Below are positions 44,870-53,124 of a stretch of DNA of 64,000 bases, piece by piece. The position numbers and the translations under genes were made by a program. Position 1 is the stretch's first letter; every line of letters begins with the position of its first letter. Origin of the DNA: Clostridium hydrogeniformans DSM 21757. GTDB taxonomy: Bacteria > Bacillota > Clostridia > Clostridiales > Clostridiaceae. The DNA lies in NCBI RefSeq assembly GCF_000686705.1, contig NZ_KK366005.1, forward strand, positions 195,512 through 259,511, given 5' to 3'. The notes beneath the pieces are model-generated. The model was not told the origin of the DNA, made no database searches, and saw only the letters and a program-made list of their open reading frames with translations.

Positions 44870-45339
44870 ACTTGCCCCCTTCTAGGTTTCCCCTAAATCA
44901 TCTATTATGTTCCTATTAGAATCACAAATTCCGTTATTTAAAGTAAGAATATTATTTTAAAACTTAGCTTAAACTAAGAACGGCTGAATTAAACATGAAT
45001 TTAAGAATAGACTTAATCCTATAATTAAGATTTATAGAATAATTTTACATTTATATTTATTTTTTGTAAATGCTTAAATTTCATTATAATACATTTAGTA
45101 TAAATAAGGTATCAAATAACTTCAATAATTTCCGAATTTTCCTTAAATTATATTTGTATTATTTAATAATTTTGTTATAATAAGTATGTAAGATTTTCAT
45201 TTTAGAACTTAAATTATACAAATATTGACTCATTCAAGATACTGAGTTTAACTATTGTATAAAATAATTTTTAATTTATAAACATTACAAAATATTTTAA
45301 AAAATAAGTTATAATATTTAAAATTTTGTGAGGTGTAAT
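44870..45339. other. Intergenic region between divergent genes
   Basis: No gene seen; the DNA is AT-rich with several TATAAT-like words (for example 45176-45181). The promoter for the ABC-F leader transcript is expected here. Confidence 0.45.
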
Positions 45340-45357
45340 ATGATTATTCGTTTTTAA
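45340..45357 (+). CDS. Five-codon leader ORF (MIIRF) upstream of ABC-F gene
   Basis: GTGAGGTG lies four bases before an ATG that opens only five sense codons, ending TAA. It is about 440 bases upstream of the ABC-F start, with an intrinsic terminator in between. Short leader ORFs of this kind are used for ribosome-mediated attenuation of ABC-F resistance genes; function here is inferred. Confidence 0.45.
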   Translation: MIIRF

Positions 45358-45375
45358 TTATCTAATTTTAAAATC

Positions 45376-45414
45376 CCTAAAAAATTGCAAGGGACTTTTG
45401 CGCACTTTTTTAGG
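45376..45414 (+). promoter_or_regulatory. Leader hairpin after the five-codon ORF
   Basis: CCTAAAAAA pairs with TTTTTTAGG, enclosing an inner GCAA/TTGC stem. It begins 19 bases after the mini-ORF stop, within reach of a stalled ribosome's influence on folding. Confidence 0.45.
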
Positions 45415-45708
45415 ATAAGATAGTTAAAAACAACTCATTGGTGAATTAATACATCTAATATAAATTTCTTAGTAAATATACCATGTTTTTATATTAGGTT
45501 TTAAATATGGACCATAGGCACCTTACTAAAAAGCTTATAGCTTTTCTATGCACTTAACTTAAATAAAATTTATTCCTTATGTATATAAGGTTTACTTAAT
45601 TTAAGTATTCATTATCTTATCTTTATGATTTTACCTAAAGTAATAGGCTAATTTATCATAGAGTATGTATAAGATATAATTTAGTGCTACTTTTAATATG
45701 CCTATTGC

Positions 45709-45738
45709 GCCATAACCAAGGTTGGTTATGGCTTTTTT
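45709..45738 (+). terminator. Intrinsic terminator (attenuator candidate) before ABC-F gene
   Basis: A perfect 9-bp stem, GCCATAACC/GGTTATGGC, with an AAGGTT loop is followed by six T. It ends 57 bases before the ABC-F start, and there is no other gene upstream on this strand for it to terminate. AATAGGC (45642) and GCCTATT (45700) can pair just ahead of it. Confidence 0.7.
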
Positions 45739-45795
45739 ATATTTATTAACTATCTTATCCTTTAGACAATTTCAAATAAAGGAGAGATATAATAT

Positions 45796-47538
45796 ATGAC
45801 TATAACAATAAAAAATTTATATAAAGACTATAAAGGAATTATGGTGTTTAAAAATATTAACTGTAAATTAAACAGTAATGATAGGATTGGACTTATTGGA
45901 GGAAACGGAGTTGGTAAGACTACCCTATGTAAAATAATAGCTGGTATTGAAAACTATGAGTGTGGGGCTATTGTTTATTCCCCTTCCACTCTGAAGGTTT
46001 TATACCTTAATACTAATGAAAATATTAATGGAGAGCTAACTGTGCATGATGTTTTAAAAGGTTTTCTTTCCTCTTCCCCTTATTCTTTAGAAGAAAGATT
46101 TCTGAAATCTCTTTTATATAAGACTGGACTCAAAGAGGATTTATTAAAAGAAAGGTTTAAAAATCTAAGTGGTGGTGAAAAAACTAAGGTATTGCTATGC
46201 AGAGCATATATTATGGATTTTAACGTTTTAATACTAGATGAACCAACTAATCATTTAGATATTACTGCTATTAAATCTTTAGAAGGATTTATAACTTCAT
46301 TGAATATACCTGTAATTTTAATATCCCATGATAGATACTTTTTAGATAATACCTGTAATAAAATATGGTGTCTTAATAATAATTCCTTAAAAGAATATAA
46401 AGGACATTACTCAAGTTATAAGATCCAACTTCACCGTGAGGTTTTAGCATCTACTAAAGCATACAATAAAGAAGAAAAGGAAATTACTAGCCTAAAATCT
46501 ATGATAGAGGATAGGAAAACTTGGTTTCACAAGGCTCATAAAGCCGCTGGTAAAGATGACAACTTAAGAGCTCATTCTAAGAAGCATATAGCTATCCTTC
46601 GTTCTAAAGAAAAACAACTTAAAAAATTAGAGGAAAATAGAACAGAACTTCCTTCTAAAGTTCTATCACCAACCTTTAACCTAATAAATAAAAACCTTTT
46701 AGACTCTAAACTACCAAAGCACATAGGCTATATTAAAAATCTTAATAAGTCTTTTGGAAATAGGACTCTCCTAAAGGATGCTTCCTTTAATATAAAACGT
46801 GGAGATAAAATAGCCTTACTTGGAGATAACGGCTGTGGAAAAACCACCTTATTAAAGATTTTAATTGGAGAAGATATGGATTACTCTGGTGAGGTTTATC
46901 TAAATCCATCTATAAAAATATCCTACTTTTCTCAGGGCTTAAATAGCCTAGACGAAGAAAAATCCATAGTAGATAACCTTTTGTATGAAAATGTAACTTT
47001 AAAAGATATAAGAAACCTTTTAGCTTCCTTTTTATTTAAAGGTGAAGATGTGTTTAAAACTGTAAAAAACTTAAGTATGGGAGAAAAATCAAGGGTGGCA
47101 CTTTCAAAGCTTTTACTAAGTAATTCTAACTTTCTAATATTAGATGAAATAACTAACTACATGGATATTGAATCTAAAGAAACAATAGAGGAGGTTCTAA
47201 AAGAGTATAAAGGAAATATAATCTTTGTTTCTCACGATAGGTACTTTACCTCTACAATAGCAACTAAGATTCTGGAAATCAAAGATTTAAATACTGTGCT
47301 TTATCCATATAACTATGATGAATATATAAAAACCTCTAAAGAACTTAAGGAAAATAATCATAAAAATTCTTATGTTAATTCTAAGGAAATAAAAGATAAC
47401 ATTTTGATGCTCCAATGTGAAATTGCCTTCTTAAGTGGAAAACTTTCTAGGTCTTTAGATGAAGAGGAGAAAATAGAAGTAAATAATAAATTTCTAGAGT
47501 TTTCTAAAGAAATTAGTATATTAAAATCAATGCTTTAG
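45796..47538 (+). CDS. ABC-F family ribosome-protection-type ATPase (VmlR/Vga/CplR-like)
   Basis: The 580-residue soluble protein has two ABC domains and no membrane part. Walker A is GGNGVGKTT (about 35) and GDNGCGKTT (about 342), the signatures are LSGGE (about 126) and LSMGE (about 427), and Walker B is LDEPTNHLD and LDEITNYMD. A long charged interdomain linker (about 212-305) and a C-terminal helical extension (from about 510) fit antibiotic-resistance ABC-F proteins. These bind the ribosomal E site and displace lincosamides, pleuromutilins and streptogramin A. AAAGGAGAG precedes the ATG. The leader-type region with mini-ORF and terminator supports drug-inducible expression. Spectrum is not readable from sequence. 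Confidence 0.88.
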   Translation: MTITIKNLYKDYKGIMVFKNINCKLNSNDRIGLIGGNGVGKTTLCKIIAGIENYECGAIVYSPSTLKVLYLNTNENINGELTVHDVLKGFLSSSPYSLEERFLKSLLYKTGLKEDLLKERFKNLSGGEKTKVLLCRAYIMDFNVLILDEPTNHLDITAIKSLEGFITSLNIPVILISHDRYFLDNTCNKIWCLNNNSLKEYKGHYSSYKIQLHREVLASTKAYNKEEKEITSLKSMIEDRKTWFHKAHKAAGKDDNLRAHSKKHIAILRSKEKQLKKLEENRTELPSKVLSPTFNLINKNLLDSKLPKHIGYIKNLNKSFGNRTLLKDASFNIKRGDKIALLGDNGCGKTTLLKILIGEDMDYSGEVYLNPSIKISYFSQGLNSLDEEKSIVDNLLYENVTLKDIRNLLASFLFKGEDVFKTVKNLSMGEKSRVALSKLLLSNSNFLILDEITNYMDIESKETIEEVLKEYKGNIIFVSHDRYFTSTIATKILEIKDLNTVLYPYNYDEYIKTSKELKENNHKNSYVNSKEIKDNILMLQCEIAFLSGKLSRSLDEEEKIEVNNKFLEFSKEISILKSML

Positions 47539-47570
47539 TGCAGTTAAAAAATAATATTCTTAAATTATAA

Positions 47571-47620
47571 AAACGATGCATATAGGAAAAATCGCTTTCC
47601 ACCCTATGCATCGTTTCTTG
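47571..47620. terminator. Terminator between convergent ABC-F and prenyl synthase genes
   Basis: AAACGATGCATATAGG pairs with CCCTATGCATCGTTT (one bulge), with T-rich flanks on both strands. Confidence 0.8.
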
Positions 47621-47662
47621 AATTTTATATAGCTTTATGCAATGTATATCACAATACTTTTG

Positions 47663-48637
47663 TTAAGCAGTTCTATCTAAAAGCTTTTCTACTACTTCCT
47701 TTAATATATATTTATATTGATTCTCTGGAAGTTTATCTATAAGCTTAAATGCCTTGTTAGTGTACTTTACAGCTACATCCATAGCCTTATCTACACCCTT
47801 ATATTCATATACAAGATCCATAATTATATCTACATCTGAATCCTCTAAGAATTCTTTTCCTTCAATAAACTTAAAGGCTTTTTTATTTTCATTTATTGCA
47901 TAGATTAAAGGAAGATTGAAAATACCTTGCTTTATATCACTAACTGCTGGTTTTCCAAGTTCCTCATCATTACTTGTATAATCTAAGATATCATCAATTA
48001 TTTGAAAAGCCATTCCTATATTATGTCCTATATTAAAAAACATTTTACTAAGCTTTTCAGAGCATCCACTTTCTGATGCTCCACTATAAAAACTAAGAGC
48101 AAATAATTCAGCAGTTTTTCCTGATATCCTTGATAAATATTTTCTAGAAGAAGTATCTAAAGAAAACTTTGAATTCATCTGATTTATTTCTCCAAGGCAT
48201 ATCTTTTCCATTGCCTTGGTATCCATCTTTATACTAGCTAGGGATGCTGAATGGGTTGCTAGTAGCTTAAAACAAACACAAAATAAATAATCTCCAATAT
48301 ATACAGCATAATTTTTTCCGTACTTTGATTGTATGGTTTCTTTTCCTCTTCTTGTATCTGCATCATCTATAATATCATCATGGACCAATGTTGCCATATG
48401 GAGGATTTCAAGTGCTGCTGCCACAGCCCTACTTTTTTCTTTGTCATAATTACCAAACCTTGATGCTATTATAGAAAAGCTTGGTCTTAGGAGCTTTCCT
48501 CCTGAATATATTAACTCTTTTATAGAATTCTCTATCTTTTTATCTTTACATTTAACGTTTCTGTCCATTAAAAGAATTACTTCTTCTAAGTCTCCTTTAA
48601 GTTCCGGGTACTTATCCCACATTTTATTGATTTCCAT
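47663..48637 (-). CDS. hepT: Polyprenyl diphosphate synthase (HepT/DmkB-like)
   Basis: The 324-residue all-helical trans-prenyltransferase has the first Asp-rich motif HDDIIDDADTRRG (near residue 87) and the second IIDDILDYT (near 215), with GGKLLRP at the N-terminal substrate site. It elongates FPP with IPP to long-chain diphosphates used for quinone side chains. No small HepS-like partner gene is visible beside it. It shares the strand and neighbourhood with NDH-2 and MenA, which suggests it supplies the quinone tail. AAAGGGTGGT precedes the ATG. Confidence 0.88.
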   Translation of the reverse strand: MEINKMWDKYPELKGDLEEVILLMDRNVKCKDKKIENSIKELIYSGGKLLRPSFSIIASRFGNYDKEKSRAVAAALEILHMATLVHDDIIDDADTRRGKETIQSKYGKNYAVYIGDYLFCVCFKLLATHSASLASIKMDTKAMEKICLGEINQMNSKFSLDTSSRKYLSRISGKTAELFALSFYSGASESGCSEKLSKMFFNIGHNIGMAFQIIDDILDYTSNDEELGKPAVSDIKQGIFNLPLIYAINENKKAFKFIEGKEFLEDSDVDIIMDLVYEYKGVDKAMDVAVKYTNKAFKLIDKLPENQYKYILKEVVEKLLDRTA

Positions 48638-48944
48638 AGTACCACCCTTTATAAATGTATTTAAAATCTTAATCTAATTTTTAGAATGTATCCACATATC
48701 AGTTAAATTTTCTTTATGGTTATCCACAAATTAGTCACTAAGTCTTAATAACTAATTATACTATATTTTATGTAAGCTTCATAATATATATAAGTTGTAA
48801 TATTAAAACTACATTAGATTCAGCTGAAACTTATTGAGTTATCAACCAGTGGAATGTAGGTTGTTTAATATAATATATATATAATAAAAATTAGAATCAC
48901 CTTACATCTAAATTTTAATAATTCTATGTAAATAATAAAAACTA

Positions 48945-48981
48945 AAGTTTTACCTGGCTTAAAATAAGCCAGGCTTAACCT
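48945..48981 (-). terminator. Hairpin downstream of NDH-2 gene
   Basis: CCTGGCTT/AAGCCAGG forms a stable stem, extended by outer A/T pairs. The following minus-strand sequence is TAAAACTTT, so the U-tract is weak. Confidence 0.55.
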
Positions 48982-49068
48982 TTAATTTATAAAAAATCTA
49001 TTATAATTTTTTAATTGACTTCATAAGATAACTTTTAATATGATTTAATCACAGTATTCTTATTACTC

Positions 49069-50955
49069 TTACTTATCCACTCCGTATAATGCTTTTTCTT
49101 CACCATACCACCATTTTCCAAGGGTATTAGCCAGCCAAGGCATTACATAGTAATCAAGACCAAAGGTTCTACCTGCTCCACCCATTAAAGCTATAGCACC
49201 AAAGAAGAACCAAAGGATTTCCCATCCTGCCATTGCAGATAGTATAAAGTTAACTACCATAAATGCAGATGCTGCACTTGCAAGCCATGTGAATAATCCA
49301 GCTAGTAAACATAAGCCTATTCCTATTTCAGTTATAACAACTATTCTTTGGAACCAAACTGCTACATCTGGGTTTGGCATCATAAATTCCATAATGGATT
49401 TAAAGAATCCTGGCATTTCTTTAAGTATTGGTTGTGGGAAGTTTGCTGCTGCCCCTGCTGAATCTGCTGCTTGGCTAGCACCAGTATTAGCTGCTGTTTG
49501 AAGCCAATCAAATGGCATTTTTACATTTCCACTAGCAAGCCAGCTATCACTACCTATTCCATTAAATAGCTGCTTTAAAGAACTAAAGCTTTCTGTTGCT
49601 GCTTTAAATGTTTCTTCTCCAAAGAACTTCTTTAATCCCTCAATAAGCCACATACATCCTAAGAATAATCTAAGAGGTACAAGCCATAATCTATTACCAT
49701 GAGAAGATAAGTGATTTCCCATTATAGATCTTCTGTCCTCCATATGGAAGAACTCATGTTGTAGATATCTACATACAGTGTATAGTCCACCAATTCCAAA
49801 TAAGTAATACATGTTAACCATGTGCTTCATAACCATTGCAAAGAAGCCTGATAACTTCATTCCCCCTAAGCTTGCAACACAGTATCTTCCACCTACTGAT
49901 ACCATAAATCCATGATAATTAGATTTAAACTTAACTTTTTCCTTAGCCTCTATATCTGCAACTATATTATTAACTGCAGTTATAGCTGTTTGTTCAGCTG
50001 CCTCAACTATCTGAGGGGTAGGTCTTCCTTCAGTTTCCTCAAAGTAAGTTAAATCTCCAACTATATAAACATCTTCATTACCTTCTACCTGCATATATTC
50101 ATTGGTCTTAACTCTACCAGCTCTAGCTCTTTCAAAACCATACTCTGATGCTTCTTGGTTAGCTTGTATACCGCATGTCCAAATTAATGTTTCAGTATCT
50201 ATAACTTCTCCAGACTTAAGCTTTATATCACTTGGTGTTACTTCAACTATTGGTGAATTTTTCATCACCTCAACACCATGTTTTATCATATATCTTTCAG
50301 CCTTATCTGCTTGTTTTCTATCTAGCATGTTAAGTATTGTTCCTAAGGCTTCAACTACTATTAGTCTTACTTCCTTATGAGAAATCTTATATTCCTTTGC
50401 AAGCTTTGTCTTCCATTCTAAAAGCTCTCCAGCCATTTCTATTCCTGTAAATCCTGAACCTGCAACTATAAAGGTAAGAAGTTTACGTCTCTTTTCCTCA
50501 TCTCTTTCCTTTGATGCCTTTTCAAAGGTTGCTTTTATATGAGCTCTAAGTCTTAATGCATCTTCAAAAGACCATAGTGTAAATCCATGTTCTTTAACTC
50601 CAGGTACTCCAAAGAATGCTGGTTCACTACCTGTTCCTATGATTAAATAGTCATATTTATATTGTCCATTTTTAGTAGTAACTACTTTATTATCCTTATC
50701 CACTTTTGTAATGTAGTCTGTTACTACATTAACTTTTGTCTTATTAAAGATTTTTCCAAGATCAACTTGTACTGATTCTGGATGTACTCTTCCTCCTGCC
50801 ACTTCATGTAGCTCAGTCATAAGTGTGTGGAATGGATTTTTATCGATTAATGTAATATTAACATTTGAATGCTTCTTATACTTTTTTGCTAGCTTCTTAG
50901 CTGCACACACACCAGCATAGCCCGCACCTAAAATTAAAATGTCCTTCTTGTCCAT
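49069..50955 (-). CDS. ndh: Type II NADH dehydrogenase fused to a C-terminal DoxX-like membrane domain
   Basis: The start is the ATG after GAGGTGTAGCAAA; the upstream ATGs lie in the Shine-Dalgarno region. Of 628 residues, about 1-400 are NDH-2: FAD fold GAGYAGVCAAKKL, NAD fold VAGSGFTGIEMAGE (about 165), TCGIQAN and EDVYIVGDL. The part from about 445 has four membrane helices of DoxX type, interrupted by an Ala/Ser-rich loop. NDH-2 passes electrons from NADH to quinone without pumping ions; the membrane domain anchors it. Similar Ndh2 proteins with added membrane domains belong to flavin-based extracellular electron transfer loci. Confidence 0.9.
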   Translation of the reverse strand: MDKKDILILGAGYAGVCAAKKLAKKYKKHSNVNITLIDKNPFHTLMTELHEVAGGRVHPESVQVDLGKIFNKTKVNVVTDYITKVDKDNKVVTTKNGQYKYDYLIIGTGSEPAFFGVPGVKEHGFTLWSFEDALRLRAHIKATFEKASKERDEEKRRKLLTFIVAGSGFTGIEMAGELLEWKTKLAKEYKISHKEVRLIVVEALGTILNMLDRKQADKAERYMIKHGVEVMKNSPIVEVTPSDIKLKSGEVIDTETLIWTCGIQANQEASEYGFERARAGRVKTNEYMQVEGNEDVYIVGDLTYFEETEGRPTPQIVEAAEQTAITAVNNIVADIEAKEKVKFKSNYHGFMVSVGGRYCVASLGGMKLSGFFAMVMKHMVNMYYLFGIGGLYTVCRYLQHEFFHMEDRRSIMGNHLSSHGNRLWLVPLRLFLGCMWLIEGLKKFFGEETFKAATESFSSLKQLFNGIGSDSWLASGNVKMPFDWLQTAANTGASQAADSAGAAANFPQPILKEMPGFFKSIMEFMMPNPDVAVWFQRIVVITEIGIGLCLLAGLFTWLASAASAFMVVNFILSAMAGWEILWFFFGAIALMGGAGRTFGLDYYVMPWLANTLGKWWYGEEKALYGVDK

Positions 50956-51186
50956 TTTGCTACACCTCATCAAAATATATTATTTAATATTTAATATAAT
51001 AAAATACTAGTTCTTAAAACATTTTATAATCAATCAGTGATTTTGTCTAGCATTTAACATTGTGTTTTTTCCTCTCATAAATTACTTTTTATGTTATTAT
51101 GCAATTTTATCTTTATTAATCTTTCATATGAATATATCCAGTGTTTACAATTTCTTAATCTATATGGTTTTCATCTACTTTAACTA

Positions 51187-51219
51187 GTTGCTTTTGCAAC
51201 CATTTTCAATTTTGTTGCA
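51187..51219. promoter_or_regulatory. Inverted repeats upstream of NDH-2 gene
   Basis: GTTGC-TTTT-GCAAC is followed by a further GTTGCA that can pair with the TGCAAC of the first element. It lies about 235 bases upstream of the NDH-2 start; a redox-regulator site is possible, but it is not a Rex consensus. Confidence 0.3.
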
Positions 51220-51372
51220 TAAATTTTTTTAAAAGTTTTTTTCTGAAAATTACATAAAATACTTTTTATATTACTATAGTGATTTAAGATATAACTATTG
51301 TAAAATTTTTCTTGTTGAGAATTTATAAAAATTATAGGAAAAATTGAAGTTTTTTTAACACTTAACCTTTTC

Positions 51373-51465
51373 TTATAGCCTAAGATATTTTAATAGTAAA
51401 ACTTAATCGCTCCATTAGAAATATCTTTAACTTATAGAAATTAATTTTTAAACCTAAGTCTTATA
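51373..51465. repeat. Degenerate family B repeat
   Basis: Recognisable words are CTTATAGCC, CCATTAGAAATATCTTTAAC, TTTTTAAACCT and the end TCTTATAAGAG. It is weaker than the other copies. Confidence 0.4.
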
Positions 51466-51784
51466 AGAGTTTTTAAATATTAAAATAAATTATTTTAGAA
51501 CTAGTGATATTTAATTATTAAAAAGACTTGCTTTACTATTTATTCTTAACTATGATAATAAACTATCATTCTTTAAAAATATAATATTCTTTAATTTTAA
51601 TTTTTATTCTTAATGGATAGTGAATATCATAAAACTATTTGCTATTTATATTTATCATATTAAACAGTTACTTTAAAACTAGGTTAGTATGATTCAACTT
51701 TTGAAAGCCCTTTATTTTCATATTAAAATATCCCAATTTCCCTAGATTTAAAAATATATACTAGACTTGAAATCTAAAAGCCAA

Positions 51785-51833
51785 AAGGAAGATACTTAAA
51801 CCATGCATCATGACTTTTAAGTATCTCCCTTCT
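51785..51833 (-). terminator. Terminator downstream of MenA gene
   Basis: AAGGAAGATACTTAAA pairs with TTTAAGTATCTCCCTT (one mismatch). The minus strand continues CCTTTTGGCTTTT. Confidence 0.7.
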
Positions 51834-51927
51834 AACTTCTAGAGCTCTAAATATAATTATATAATTACTCAATTTTGTATATCTAATTAAATAACTCTTA
51901 AAATCCTAATATGAATTTTACCTATGA

Positions 51928-52872
51928 CTATATAAATATTCCCACGGCCACTAGGACTATTTGGCATAGAGTCATAAGTACAAAATTCTTAACTCCAACT
52001 ATAAAAGTCTTGCTTTTTATTTGTTCTTTAGAGAAAATATCTATATTTTCTTTAACTTTTTTAAATGACAACACAGAAAGTATTAATATTACAGGAGCTA
52101 TTCTTAAAGCCACTATTAAGGCTATATCTAAATAAGCTATATAATATAACGCCCTAAATAACTTCACCCCATTTTCCTTTCCTATGTAATAAGGAAGAGT
52201 AAACCTTCTATTCACTATATCCTCTTCTAAATCACAAATATTATTAGCAAGCATAATATTTGATATTCCAGCAAAGGCTGGTAATGCCATTAAAAATATG
52301 TATATAACCTCTTTTATATTTAATGTTAAAGAAATTATGTTATTCTCATATCCTAGAGTTATTATTCCACTGTCATATATATGTATATAGATAGATAAAA
52401 ATATTATGATAACTCCCATAAAGAACCCTGAAAATAGTTCACCTAAAGGCATACGTGAAAGCGGTATAGGTCCAAAGGTATAAAGTATTCCAGTTAAAAA
52501 TGAAACCATTCCTATGATTAAAACCACCACATCTGTATTGAATGTTAATATAATCCCAAAGGATACAGCCAGTAAAAGTAATATAACTATTGTAGCCTTA
52601 ACTGTATTTAAACTTAAGTTGTCACTACCTATTACATTTTTTTCCCTATAATCATTCCCCTTAACCTCTGTAGCTTTTTTATAATCATAATAATTGTTTA
52701 TTGCAGTAGTTGCCATATCAAAGCAAAGTAGTGAAACAAACATAAATATAAAGTTTTTTAGGTTAAATGTCTTATATCTATATATAGAATATAAGGTTCC
52801 AAGGATAAAAGGCATGATACTTGCCACTTTAGTTTGTATCTCTACTAATTTTAAAAAGCTTGTAATATTCAC
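51928..52872 (-). CDS. menA: MenA-like 1,4-dihydroxy-2-naphthoate polyprenyltransferase
   Basis: The start is GTG with GGAGGGATT ahead; the ATG between them leads to an immediate stop. The 314-residue UbiA-superfamily protein has eight or nine helices. It has the first prenyl-diphosphate motif in NNYYDYKKATE (near residue 60) and the second in NNICDLEEDIVNRR (near 210). GPIPLSRMPLGEL is the MenA-type cytosolic loop. It attaches a polyprenyl tail to DHNA to form demethylmenaquinone. No other men genes are in the window, so DHNA must come from elsewhere or be scavenged. It groups with the prenyl synthase and NDH-2. Confidence 0.88.
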   Translation of the reverse strand: MNITSFLKLVEIQTKVASIMPFILGTLYSIYRYKTFNLKNFIFMFVSLLCFDMATTAINNYYDYKKATEVKGNDYREKNVIGSDNLSLNTVKATIVILLLLAVSFGIILTFNTDVVVLIIGMVSFLTGILYTFGPIPLSRMPLGELFSGFFMGVIIIFLSIYIHIYDSGIITLGYENNIISLTLNIKEVIYIFLMALPAFAGISNIMLANNICDLEEDIVNRRFTLPYYIGKENGVKLFRALYYIAYLDIALIVALRIAPVILILSVLSFKKVKENIDIFSKEQIKSKTFIVGVKNFVLMTLCQIVLVAVGIFI

Positions 52873-53004
52873 AGCATAATCCCTCCTTCTTAAGTTATAA
52901 CTTCTTGGATTATTTTATATCATCTTAAGATTTTACTCAACTTTAATTTTTTATAAGTTTAAATTAATGTTTATTATCTATTTTAATAAAGGTTAATACA
53001 AAAA

Positions 53005-53046
53005 TAAAAATGCTAAATCTCTATGTATTAAAGATTTAGCATTCTT
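53005..53046 (-). terminator. Terminator of the P-type ATPase gene
   Basis: AATGCTAAATCT and AGATTTAGCATT form a perfect 12-bp stem; the minus strand continues TTTTATTTTTG. Confidence 0.85.
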
Positions 53047-53124
53047 AATTTTATTTATATAAATTTTCATTTTAAAAACTATTAAAAAAAATCTATAGAC
53101 TATAACATAGTCTCTTTCACAAAA

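Noticed and set aside
50102-50380. Plus-strand 92-codon frame inside the NDH-2 gene
   Set aside because: Antisense to a well-supported conserved gene, with no ribosome-binding site.
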